From contig NZ_MVAG01000113.1 of the NCBI RefSeq assembly GCF_002177115.1, forward strand, positions 101,372 to 165,371: a DNA stretch of 64,000 nucleotides. Direction: 5' to 3'. Shown here one piece after another: positions 24,288-31,816 of this stretch. The stretch is from Chryseobacterium mucoviscidosis (GTDB lineage Bacteria; Bacteroidota; Bacteroidia; Flavobacteriales; Weeksellaceae). Below the pieces are notes generated by a model, which was not told where the DNA came from, ran no database searches, and was given only the letters and a program-made list of their open reading frames with translations. A program made the translations under genes and the position numbers. How positions within the stretch are numbered: the first letter of the stretch is position 1; every line of letters begins with the position of its first letter.

Positions 24288-24515
24288 ATGAAAAAAATTA
24301 AAACATTAAAGAAGTCTTTCGGAAGCAATGAATTTGGATTAATTGATTTTCCGAAGAAAATTTCGAATGTGCAGATTTCCAGAATTTTATATGGAAATGA
24401 AATGGGGTGTTCTTATTGTTTTCCACATGGTTATGAAACCATTAATTCAAAAGAAATTAAGTTTCAGAGAAACTGGAAAAAATATAGAAAAACCCAATGG
24501 AAAACCAAAAAGTAA
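24288..24515 (+). CDS. small basic protein with CxxC motif, unknown function
   Basis: 75 residues, very basic at the C-terminus (WKKYRKTQWKTKK), with GCSYCFPHGY as a possible metal or redox motif. Its TAA stop overlaps the first base pairs of array element 1 (24514). Composition suggests nucleic-acid binding, but I recognise no family. It is co-transcribed with the array from P2. Confidence 0.55.
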   Translation: MKKIKTLKKSFGSNEFGLIDFPKKISNVQISRILYGNEMGCSYCFPHGYETINSKEIKFQRNWKKYRKTQWKTKK

Positions 24516-24550
24516 GTGCCGTAAAACAGAATTTCTTCGTTTAGGGACAG

Positions 24551-24608
24551 CAATACAGGTTCGAATCCTGTTTCCAAGTATTCGGAATGGTGTAATGGTA
24601 TCACTCTA
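24551..24608 (+). ncRNA. permuted tRNA-like segment 1 (3' half then 5' half)
   Basis: T-arm ACAGG-TTCGAAT-CCTGT (24555-24571) and acceptor-3' TTCCAAG come first. Two bases later comes acceptor-5' TTCGGAA (24581-24587; one mismatch, one G:T against the 3' strand) and D-arm GTG-TAATGGTAT-CAC. The order is reversed relative to a normal tRNA gene. Confidence 0.6.
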
Positions 24609-24798
24609 TCAGTAAGTCTCTGTTTGATTTTTTACCTTACTTTAAAAGAATTACCGGTGCCGTAAGAAAAGAAATCCTTCGATTTCCACTTGAACAAGAG
24701 TCTTTTCGTTACATTGCCCGGTTTTAAACAACCAATGTCGTCATCATAAGAGTTCCATCGTCTTACTTAAAATTTGAATTGATATCAAAAACTCTTAT

Positions 24799-24820
24799 AC
24801 CATGTTACTTGGTTTTTTTT
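24799..24820 (+). terminator. weak terminator closing the first sub-array
   Basis: ACCA/TGGT stem with an adjoining run of eight T, located just before P3. Short stem, so weak support. Confidence 0.4.
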
Positions 24821-24834
24821 AAAAATAATTTTAA

Positions 24835-24871
24835 CTGCGTAAAAAGATTGCGTACCAATGCAATAATTTTG
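24835..24871 (+). promoter_or_regulatory. promoter P3 of the main element array
   Basis: CTGCGTA box, -33 TTGCG (24848-24852) and exact -7 TAATTTTG (24864-24871). Followed by AACAAAAAACAATAACCAT as after P2, but here the codon reads ATA and no ORF follows, so the transcript appears purely non-coding. Confidence 0.75.
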
Positions 24872-25069
24872 CAGTAACAAAAAACAATAACCATAAAAAC
24901 TTAAAAAAATAATCGATGCCGTAAGAAAGAGTTCCTTCGAATCCAAACTGAAAAAGTCTCTTTCAAAATTTTGCTCGATTTTAAAATTACTTACAAGTGC
25001 CGTAGATAAAAGTTACTTCGATTTGTACAGAGGTTCGAAATCGAAGATTCGACGGAGTCAATCCTTTCG

Positions 25070-25125
25070 CCGAAAGGTGTGGTCGAGTGGTTAAACGGTT
25101 TTTAAGACAGCTTTTATCACTGTTT
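25070..25125 (+). ncRNA. Ser-type tRNA 5'-half-like segment
   Basis: GGTGTGGTCGAGTGGTTAAA resembles the D-arm of class II (Ser) tRNAs. It is preceded by GAGG-TTCGAAATC (degenerate T-arm) fused to an R4 repeat block, and followed by hairpin ACAG/CTGT. Confidence 0.45.
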
Positions 25126-25208
25126 GCCTTGTAATTTTTAAGAAAACTATTTAAAAAACATAAAAAATCAAGTGTCGTTTCAGAATCATACTTCGATATT
25201 TAATCTTT

Positions 25209-25285
25209 GGGTCGCAGGTTCGATTCCTGCCTTCTCTGTTGTAAACGAGATGTAGCTCAGACGGTAGAGCAAAAGCACTGAAAGA
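25209..25285 (+). ncRNA. permuted tRNA-like segment 2
   Basis: 3' half: variable GGGTC, T-arm GCAGG-TTCGATT-CCTGC (25214-25230), acceptor CTTCTCT. A linker of eight bases follows. 5' half: acceptor CGAGATG (25246-25252, five of seven pair), D-arm GCTC/GAGC (25255-25270), then a strand ending in CTGAAAG (Phe-like anticodon context). AAAGCACT (25272-25279) pairs with six of eight positions of AGTGCCGT in the next element. Confidence 0.65.
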
Positions 25286-25515
25286 TTCTCACATTATTAC
25301 CTTGATTTAAAAAACAAAAGAGTGCCGTAGAAAAGGCTTACTTCGAACAGCAATTATTTAGACCAAAAAAATCTAAAAAACAAGTGCAATTTCCTGAATA
25401 ACAGTAGGGATCAGGTGCATGTCTGTCTTTTCGCCTTTTGCCTTTTTTTATTGAAAATTTAAAAATATCGGGTGTCGTAGTACAGAAATACTTCGTTCCA
25501 AACTGGAAATGCAGG

Positions 25516-25570
25516 TTCGATGCCTGTCAGTAACTAAAAAACTGTCGTCTAATTTGAGTAAAGACGCCGG
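25516..25570 (+). ncRNA. permuted tRNA-like segment 3 (degenerate)
   Basis: T-arm TGCAGG-TTCGATG-CCTGT and 3' strand CAGTAAC precede ACTGTC and a D-arm GTCT...AGAC. ACTG/CAGT is the remaining acceptor pairing. Confidence 0.45.
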
Positions 25571-25765
25571 AGAAATATCTGTACGAAATTTACCTTGATA
25601 AAATAAAGAGTGCCGTTAGAGAAAACTTACTTCGGTTAATCTTAATGATGTTGGTTCGACTCCAGAATAAATCTGAAAATGATTTATAATAAAGAGTTTT
25701 CTCGTCTTTTGCCTCTTTTTTAATTTTAAAAACTTACAGATAAGTGTCGTAGAGAAAGGTTACTT

Positions 25766-25798
25766 CGTAACTATAACGGTCCTAAGGTAGCGTAATTC
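25766..25798 (+). other. 23S rRNA-derived fragment (helix 69-71 region)
   Basis: Immediately after element 10. GTAACTATAACGGTCC continues as TAAGGTAGCG, the universally conserved 23S segment that includes the I-CeuI target core, then TAATTC versus AAATTC in rRNA. About 33 bases match with one change, and then the similarity ends abruptly, so this is a fragment, not an rRNA gene. A Phe-like anticodon arm (GTTGG, loop with TTGAAAA, CCAAC) follows at 25819-25836. Confidence 0.85.
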
Positions 25799-25894
25799 GG
25801 GCGACCGAACTGGTGAGGTTGGGTTGAAAACCAACTGGGCAAAAGTTTTCGAAAGAAAGCGCAAGTCTCTCGCAGATGTAGAATTGCCGGCTCC

Positions 25895-25930
25895 CTGCCC
25901 AAATCGGGTAAGAGCGGCGCTCATAAGAGC
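25895..25930 (+). ncRNA. tRNA 5'-half-like D-arm hairpin
   Basis: GCTC...GAGC with inner CCC/GGG resembles a D-arm. It is followed by GCGGCGCT (25914-25921), which pairs over eight positions (two G:U) with AGTGCCGT of the next element (25978-25985). Confidence 0.5.
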
Positions 25931-26011
25931 AAAAATACCTTTTTCGTCTTTTACCTTATCTGTTTTTATAATACACAAGTGCCGTAGAATAGTGTTACTT
26001 CGCTCATTACG

Positions 26012-26108
26012 ACGGGGTCGCGGGTTCGAGCCCCGCCTTTTCCACAGTTTAAAAAACACAAAATTCAAATAGGAAAAGTAGCTCAGTTGGTTAGAGCACG
26101 ACATTGCA
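26012..26108 (+). ncRNA. permuted tRNA-like segment 4, best preserved
   Basis: 3' half: T-arm GCGGG-TTCGAGC-CCCGC (26020-26036), acceptor CTTTTCC (26037-26043), ACA. A 25-base linker follows. 5' half: acceptor GGAAAAG (26072-26078, perfect seven pairs with the upstream strand), TA, D-arm GCTC-AGTTGGTTA-GAGC, then ACGACATT (26098-26105). That last strand pairs over eight positions with AGTGTCGT in element 12 (26141-26148). The loop begins GCA, a Cys-like anticodon position. Confidence 0.75.
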
Positions 26109-26172
26109 CTTTCTGGTTGTTGCCTTGTTTTAAAATATAAAGTGTCGTAGAGAAAAGATACTTCGTCACCAA

Positions 26173-26242
26173 TCGAAGGGGAGGAATAATGAAGCAGATC
26201 ATACCTGCAAGATTATCCGGTTCGACTCCGGCAGAACGATGC
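26173..26242 (+). ncRNA. terminal Met-like tRNA relic
   Basis: Follows element 12. GGGG and CCCC form an acceptor-like end. GCAG-ATCATAC-CTGC is an anticodon-like hairpin with CAT, and CCGG-TTCGACT-CCGG is a good T-arm. No regular D-arm. In normal, unpermuted order. Confidence 0.5.
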
Positions 26243-26278
26243 CCCGCTTTTCTTTTCCCGTTGCTAATCTTTATATTA

Positions 26279-26313
26279 AAAATCCGAAAAACAGTATGCT
26301 TTTCGGATTTTTT
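26279..26313. terminator. bidirectional terminator closing the array and HTH operon
   Basis: AATCCGAAAA/TTTTCGGATT stem with T run on the plus strand and A run (T on the minus strand) on the other side. Confidence 0.85.
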
Positions 26314-26323
26314 TATTTTGAAA

Positions 26324-26698
26324 TCAGTTCTTTGAAGTAATTTTTTCGTATTCTTCTTCAAACGTTTTTTTCCATTTTGCAATGGTAGTTCTGCTGATTT
26401 TATACTTTTTCGACATATAATTCGTAGAAAAATTATGCTTGTTTTGGTATTGTAAAAGTTTTAGCATCGTTTTCTTATCGTAAGTCTTCAGTTTCTGATT
26501 TTTCTCAAGGCTTTCTTTTGATTGCTTGAAAACCAATTCATTAAAATTCAAAACATCTTCAGTGGTTTTTAAATTTTTTATCAGACGCTGAACTTTGGGA
26601 TCGTTCAGTTTATCAGGATCTTTTTCTTTAAGCATATCCTGATAGATCTTCGTATAATTTGGACGCATGGGATGTTTTTTTAAATTTTTTGCAGCCAT
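26324..26698 (-). CDS. helix-turn-helix protein, second gene of a Chryseobacterium-type pair
   Basis: 124 residues. The C-terminal segment NYMSKKYKISRTTIAKWKK is a transposase-like HTH. The N-terminal part is basic and helical. Its start overlaps the end of the upstream HTH gene by 19 bases, so the two form an operon. I recall such pairs as repeated families in Chryseobacterium, possibly derived from an orfA-type transposase component. No catalytic DDE domain is present. Confidence 0.75.
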   Translation of the reverse strand: MAAKNLKKHPMRPNYTKIYQDMLKEKDPDKLNDPKVQRLIKNLKTTEDVLNFNELVFKQSKESLEKNQKLKTYDKKTMLKLLQYQNKHNFSTNYMSKKYKISRTTIAKWKKTFEEEYEKITSKN

Positions 26699-27096
26699 CG
26701 GTGAAGCGTACTTTTAGGGATTGAATACTCCTGGATGATTTCATTATGAGTCATCTCTCCGGATTGTATTTTTCCGATGATGAATTCTTTGATCTCCTGA
26801 GTATAAATATTTTTTCGGAAATAAGGAATCTTATCCGATTTCGGATTCTTCACCTTATCAACAGCAGAAGGAGGAGCGTATAAAATAAGGTGTGAACTGT
26901 AAATTCTGAAAAAATCATATTCCAGAAGTTTAGAGCATCTTAATAAAAGATCTGTTTCTACTGATGCACTTTCGAAAATTTTATCGATAGCTTCCTCATC
27001 TTTTTTAAGAAAACTGCACATTCTTTCTTTACTAACTTCCAGTTCGTTAGCTCTTTCTTTAATAAATTGTCCTATATGTATGTCTTTGTATAGCAT
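26680..27096 (-). CDS. XRE-like plus transposase-type HTH regulator, first gene of the pair
   Basis: 138 residues. The N-terminal half (IHIGQFIKERANELEVSKER, LLLRCSKLLEYDFFRIYSSH) resembles an XRE-type DNA-binding fold. The C-terminal half ends in HNEIIQEYSIPKSTLHRWLQ, an HTH of the transposase type. It could regulate itself or neighbouring RNA-array promoters, but proximity is the only evidence. Converges on the array's terminator. Confidence 0.72.
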   Translation of the reverse strand: MLYKDIHIGQFIKERANELEVSKERMCSFLKKDEEAIDKIFESASVETDLLLRCSKLLEYDFFRIYSSHLILYAPPSAVDKVKNPKSDKIPYFRKNIYTQEIKEFIIGKIQSGEMTHNEIIQEYSIPKSTLHRWLQKI

Positions 27097-27733
27097 AGGT
27101 TTTTTTAAGCCTTAGTGATTAATAAGCAATTTGCAGTCCGAAATTATAAAATATAGAAAAAATATGAAAACTTTAGCACAATTTATTACGTTATGCCCGT
27201 TTAATAATTGGCGCAATACTTATTTACACACAAAAATTTGGATAGAATTTACTTGTAAACAGAAGATATAGAAATGTAAAACCAAGAATTTATGCTTTAT
27301 TTTGCAGTACCCTCATGTATTTCAGATCCTCATTACTTTGTTCAGTAAACTTTAACTATCCCGACTTTTTGTAAGCACCAATACTAATTTCCATTACTTT
27401 ATCATCTACTTTATCATCATGTAAACGCCTTTTTTTATAATTTAAGATAATTTTCTTTCTGTAATTAATTAATCATCAATAATTGAATTAAATATTTAGA
27501 AAAAATACTAACTTCTCTGAAATCAAATATAGAAAAAATTGGATTCAGTCCAAAAGAATGAGGGATAAAATTTCATGAAATAGAGTTTTTAGTTAAAGTT
27601 TAATGAAATATGTGGTATGTGTTGTGAAATATTACACTCTGAAATAATTGTAGAGAACATAATTTTACAGGAAACATATTGTGAAATATTTAAAGTAAGG
27701 AAGGTAAAAATTGTCTGAGAAATTTTTAGTCAA
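27097..27733. other. AT-rich intergenic region
   Basis: About 640 bases without a credible gene. 27180-27230 contains TTACGTTATGCCCG and GGCGCAATAC, which on the minus strand reads TATTGCGCC and may belong to the HTH promoter. Nothing else recognised. Confidence 0.4.
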
Positions 27734-27741
27734 TATCTTTG
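27734..27741 (+). promoter_or_regulatory. promoter -7 box of the SulP gene
   Basis: TATCTTTG, an exact TAnnTTTG match, with TTG near 27709. The ~140-nt leader contains TGTTTTCT/AGAAAACA and CTTCC...GGAAG-like hairpins of unknown role. Confidence 0.65.
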
Positions 27742-27888
27742 CAGATAATATGCAAATAAAAACAAAAACTTCCTCCGAAGTTACACCGCCTTAAGGATTT
27801 GATAAATTTAATAAAACTGTTTTCTAAAAAAGAAAACAGCAATTTCTGTTTTTAAAATATCATTAAATCCTTAAACATTACTTTTCCA

Positions 27889-29427
27889 ATGGAAAATTCT
27901 CTTAAACTTTTCGATTTTTCTCAAAAAATAAATTTCAAAAACGAACTTCTTGCCGGATTCACGGTGGCAATGACGATGATTCCCGAATCTCTTTCCTTTG
28001 CCATTCTTGCCGGGCTTTCTCCTTTAACAGGATTATACGCCGCCTTTATGATGGGATTGGTAACTGCTATTTTCGGAGGACGTCCCGGAATGGTTTCCGG
28101 TGGAGCAGGAGCAACCATCGTTGTTTTAATTGCATTGATAAAAACCCACGGAGTAGAATATTTATTTGCAACTGTAGCTTTAGCCGGAGTTTTTCAGATG
28201 CTGGTCGGCGTTTTCAGACTCGGAAAATTCGTAAGATTAATTCCGCAGCCCGTAATGTACGGTTTCCTGAATGGTCTTGCTGTCATTATTTTTATGGCAC
28301 AGGTAGAACAGTTCAAGATTACCGATGCAAACGGTGTTGTGACTTGGCTGCAGGGTTCTTCCTTATATATTATGTTAGGTTTAACTGCTTTAACGATTGC
28401 TATCGTTTACTTTTTCCCGAAAATTACTAAAGCCCTTCCAAGTTCTTTAATCGCAATTTTAATTGTTTTCGGAGTGGTTGTTGGTTTCGGAATTCATACA
28501 AAAACCGTTGCAGATATTGCCCGCATCAGCGGAAATTTACCCAGTTTCCATATTCCGGAAATACCTTTTTCATTAGAAACCTTACAGATTATTTTTCCTT
28601 ATGCTTTAATTATGGCAGGAGTCGGTTTAATTGAATCTTTACTGACTTTATCTATGGTGGATGAAATCACCAATTCAAAAGGAAACACCAATAAAGAAGC
28701 GGTAGCCCAAGGTTTAGCCAACGTTACCAACGGTTTTTTCGGCGGAATGGGAGGCTGTGCAATGGTTGCGCAGACTTTAGTGAATCTGAATGCAGGTTCC
28801 AAAGCCAGACTTTCCGGAATTATTGCTTCCCTCACAATTTTGGTTATTATTTTAGTAGGAGCCCCGTTTATTGAAAAAATCCCGATGGCGGCTTTGGTTG
28901 GTGTCATGATGATGGTTGCGATCAGTACTTTTCAGTGGGTTTCCATAAGTATCATTAACAAGATGCCGAAATCCGATATTTTTGTGGGTATTACGGTGGC
29001 TTTAATTACCATTATTCTTCACAATCTGGCTTTGGCGGTTTTAGTGGGGGTGATCATTTCTGCTCTCGTTTTTGCGTGGGACAATGCGAAAAGAATCCGT
29101 GCCAGAAAATATACAGACGAAAATGGGGTTAAATATTATCAGATTTTAGGACCGCTGTTCTTTGGCTCGGTTACAACATTTATTGATAAGTTTGATCCTG
29201 TAAATGATCCGGATCAGGTAGTCATCGATTTTAAAGAAAGCCGCATTGTAGATATGAGTGCAATTGACGCTCTAGATAAACTCTCCAAAAAATATACGCA
29301 ACAAAATAAAAAACTGCATTTAAGACACCTAAGTGAAGACTGCCGCAAAATGCTGAAAAACGCAGAAGCTGTAATTGAAGTGAATATTCAGGATGATCCT
29401 ACGTATAAAGTGATGCCGGAGAAGTAG
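27889..29427 (+). CDS. SulP family inorganic anion transporter
   Basis: 512 residues. About a dozen hydrophobic spans follow the SulP/SLC26 pattern, with TVAMTMIPESLSFAILAGL and GRPGMVSGGAGATIVV matching the conserved substrate-site region. The C-terminal STAS domain (QVVIDFKESRIVDMSAIDAL) starts near residue 440. Transports sulfate, bicarbonate or related anions across the inner membrane. Single gene. Confidence 0.93.
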   Translation: MENSLKLFDFSQKINFKNELLAGFTVAMTMIPESLSFAILAGLSPLTGLYAAFMMGLVTAIFGGRPGMVSGGAGATIVVLIALIKTHGVEYLFATVALAGVFQMLVGVFRLGKFVRLIPQPVMYGFLNGLAVIIFMAQVEQFKITDANGVVTWLQGSSLYIMLGLTALTIAIVYFFPKITKALPSSLIAILIVFGVVVGFGIHTKTVADIARISGNLPSFHIPEIPFSLETLQIIFPYALIMAGVGLIESLLTLSMVDEITNSKGNTNKEAVAQGLANVTNGFFGGMGGCAMVAQTLVNLNAGSKARLSGIIASLTILVIILVGAPFIEKIPMAALVGVMMMVAISTFQWVSISIINKMPKSDIFVGITVALITIILHNLALAVLVGVIISALVFAWDNAKRIRARKYTDENGVKYYQILGPLFFGSVTTFIDKFDPVNDPDQVVIDFKESRIVDMSAIDALDKLSKKYTQQNKKLHLRHLSEDCRKMLKNAEAVIEVNIQDDPTYKVMPEK

Positions 29428-29749
29428 GAGGGTTTTTGAGTTGAAGTGTGGGAGAGTTTGAGTGGTTGAGAAGATTGTTTGGCGGGAAGATGGAAGATGG
29501 AAGAGCGATGATGGAAGTTTAGAAATACTCCGCAAACACCTGAAAAAATCTGTGTAATCTGTGGGAAATAAAATTTTGAATAAGCTGGAAGCGCGATGAT
29601 GGAAATTTAAAATTCATGCAAACATCTGTGGAGAATAAAAATCTGCATAATCTGCAAAATCAGCAGGAGAAAAAAAACAATTCATCATTGACAATTCATC
29701 TCAATAACCCAAACAAGGACTGCAAAAATAAATTTACAGCCCTTGTCTT
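29428..29749. repeat. intergenic region with GGAAG-type repeat and terminator-like hairpin
   Basis: 29480-29520 is GGAAGATGGAAG-type repeat sequence. 29713-29748 holds ACAAGGACTGCA and TACAGCCCTTGT, a hairpin likely ending the minus-strand EF-G gene. No gene. Confidence 0.55.
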
Positions 29750-31816
29750 TTAGGTTACTAATGTATTCGCGATGAAATCGGGCACCAAAGCATAGTGCGA
29801 CAACTTCATGCTGATCGAAGCTCTTCCGCTTGTCAACGTTCTCAGATCAGAAATATATCCGAAAGTAGAAGCTAAAGGAACTTCTGCCGTGAAGATTTTT
29901 CTTCCCGATTTTTCATCAATTGAGATGATGATTCCTCTTCGTTTGTTGATATCCGCAGTCACCACTCCGGTATAATCCTCAATCGTCTGAATCTCAACTT
30001 TCATGATCGGTTCCATTAATTTAGGCTTACAGGATTTTCCTATTTCCCGGAAACCGTCTCTCGCAGCCATTTCAAAATCCTGTGCATGAGAGTCATTACT
30101 GTGAGTCGATCCGTCCAGAAGCGTAACTTTCATGCTTTCCAGAGGATAACCCTGCAACGCTCCGTTTTCCATCGCCTCTCTGAATCCTTTTTCAACAGAC
30201 GGAACAAATTCATTCGGAATCACTCCGCCTTTGATCTGATTGATGAATTCCAAACCGATACCACCATCATTTCTCGGTCCGATTTCAAACATGATGTCTG
30301 CAAACTGTCCGCTTCCGCCATTCTGTTTCACGAGTTTTTCACGGTGCGTTCTGGTTTCCGTTAAAATTTCTTTATACGAAACTTTAGGTTTTCCCTGATT
30401 GATTTCAATTCCATGATTCAACCTGATCTTTTCTAAAGTAACTTCAAGATGCAACTCTCCCAAACCGCTCAGTAAAGTTTCTCCTGTTTGTCGGTCTCTT
30501 TCAACAACCAACGATGGATCTTCTTCCTGAATTTTCGCTAAAACCAGTCCGAAAGATTTTTCATCCGCATTTGTTTTCGGTTCAATAGAAACCCTGATTA
30601 CCGGAGCCGGAATCGTAATGGATTCAAGCAAAACAGCCCGTTCAACAGAAGATAAAGAATCTCCGGTTCTCGCATCTTTTATTCCGGTTAAAGCCACAAT
30701 ATCTCCCGCTTTTCCTTCTTCAACCGTTATCGTTTTGTCCGACTGCATCTGCAAAATCCTTGAAATTCTGAAACTTTCACCCGTTCTTACGTTCTGAACC
30801 GTATCACCGGATTGTATACTTCCCGAATAAATTCTCAACATCGAAAGTTTACCCATATGTTTATCAATCACCACTTTGAAAACCAATCCTGAAAACATTT
30901 CCTCTTCATTTCTTTCCAGTTCCACCGTTTCTTCCGTTTTCGCATCTTTTCCTTTCACGGAAGGCAACTGATCCGGCGCAGGAAGATAACTTACAATCGC
31001 ATCAAGCAAAGGCTGTACTCCCTTGTTTTTGAATGCAGAACCACATAAAACAGGAACTGAATTTCCTGAAAGACAAGCTCTTTTTATGGCTTCAGTAATC
31101 ATTTCCTCAGAAATTTTTGTTTCAGAATCCAGAAAATATTCAAAAAACTGTTCGTCAGATTCCGCTAAAGTTTCCATTAGTTTCATTCTCTATTCATGAG
31201 CTTCAGCGTTGTAAAGTTCCGGAATTTCCTTTTCAGTAATGGTTTCTCCGTTTTCATCCATCCAGCACAGTGCTTTTTGCTTAATTAAATCGATAACACC
31301 TTCGAAACTGTCTTCTGAACCCATCGGAATTTGTAAAGCTAAAGGAACTGCATTCAGTTTTGTTTTAATTTCATTTAAAACAGCAAAAAAATCTGCCCCT
31401 ATTCTATCCATTTTATTGATGAAACAAATCTTTGAAATTCCATGTTTCTCAGCCTGAAACCAGACATTTTCCGTTTGTGGCTGAACTCCCGAAGAAGCAC
31501 AGAAAACTGCTACAACGCTGTCCAGAACGCGTAAAGAACGTTCAACTTCCACCGCAAAATCAATGTGTCCCGGAGTATCAATTATGTTGATATTGAAGAT
31601 ATTTTCATCTTTTTTCCATTGGGTAGAAATTGCAGCCGAAGAAATCGTAATTCCCCTGTTTTTCTCCTGGATGTCTTTATCCATTGTGGTATTTCCTTCG
31701 TCCACATTTCCGATTTTATGAATCATTCCCGTGTAATAAAGAAGTCTTTCCGTGAGTGTTGTTTTTCCTGCATCAACGTGTGCTATAATCCCTATATTTC
31801 GTGTGTTGTATTTCAT
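29750..31816 (-). pseudogene. fusA: elongation factor G gene interrupted by an in-frame TAG
   Basis: Translation of the minus strand from 31816 gives a normal EF-G N-terminus ([33 protein letters not shown]) and stops at TAG (31190-31192) after NAEAHE. The same frame continues at once with RMKLMETLAESDEQ and runs to the normal end. EF-G consensus here is EYR, so the TAG replaces a Tyr codon. No other defect is visible over ~688 codons, so the mutation is recent, suppressed, or a sequencing error. Probably a second EF-G paralogue; an essential copy should lie with the str operon elsewhere. Confidence 0.85.

Larger units (their letters stand above)
24514..26165 (+). repeat. array of 12 direct ~26-bp elements separated by tRNA/rRNA-derived segments
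   Basis: Consensus AGTGYCGTAGA, 4-6 variable A/G-rich bases, then TTACTTCG. Copies begin at 24514, 24655, 24734, 24914, 24995, 25170, 25320, 25470, 25609, 25742, 25977 and 26140; copy 3 is most divergent (ends CCATCG). Intervals vary from 79 to 235 bp. Most copies are preceded by TTGCCTT/TTACCTT and a TTTTAAAA-like run. Segments between carry T-arms (GG-TTCGANN-CC), D-arms or, once, a 23S rRNA fragment. It is transcribed from P2 (elements 1-3) and P3 (elements 4-12), ending at the terminator at 26279. Unlike CRISPR, spacers are long, irregular and structured, and no cas gene is seen. Confidence 0.85.

Noticed and set aside
24343..24615. 90-codon ORF overlapping the small CxxC gene
   Set aside because: Shifted frame of the 24288 gene that continues into element 1 and tRNA-like sequence.
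25760..25810. rRNA operon or intact 23S gene
   Set aside because: Only ~33 bases match 23S; flanks are array elements and unrelated sequence.
24514..26165. CRISPR array
   Set aside because: Repeats are direct and similar, but spacing varies from 79 to 235 bp, spacers are structured tRNA/rRNA pieces, repeats vary internally, and there is no cas gene.
21215..26313. Retron or reverse-transcriptase-based system
   Set aside because: No reverse transcriptase motif (YxDD context) in any frame listed or read here.
25760..26382. ORFs on both strands across the array (25760-26104, 25824-26072, 26083-26382)
   Set aside because: They run through tRNA-like segments, elements and the terminator, with no protein-like composition.
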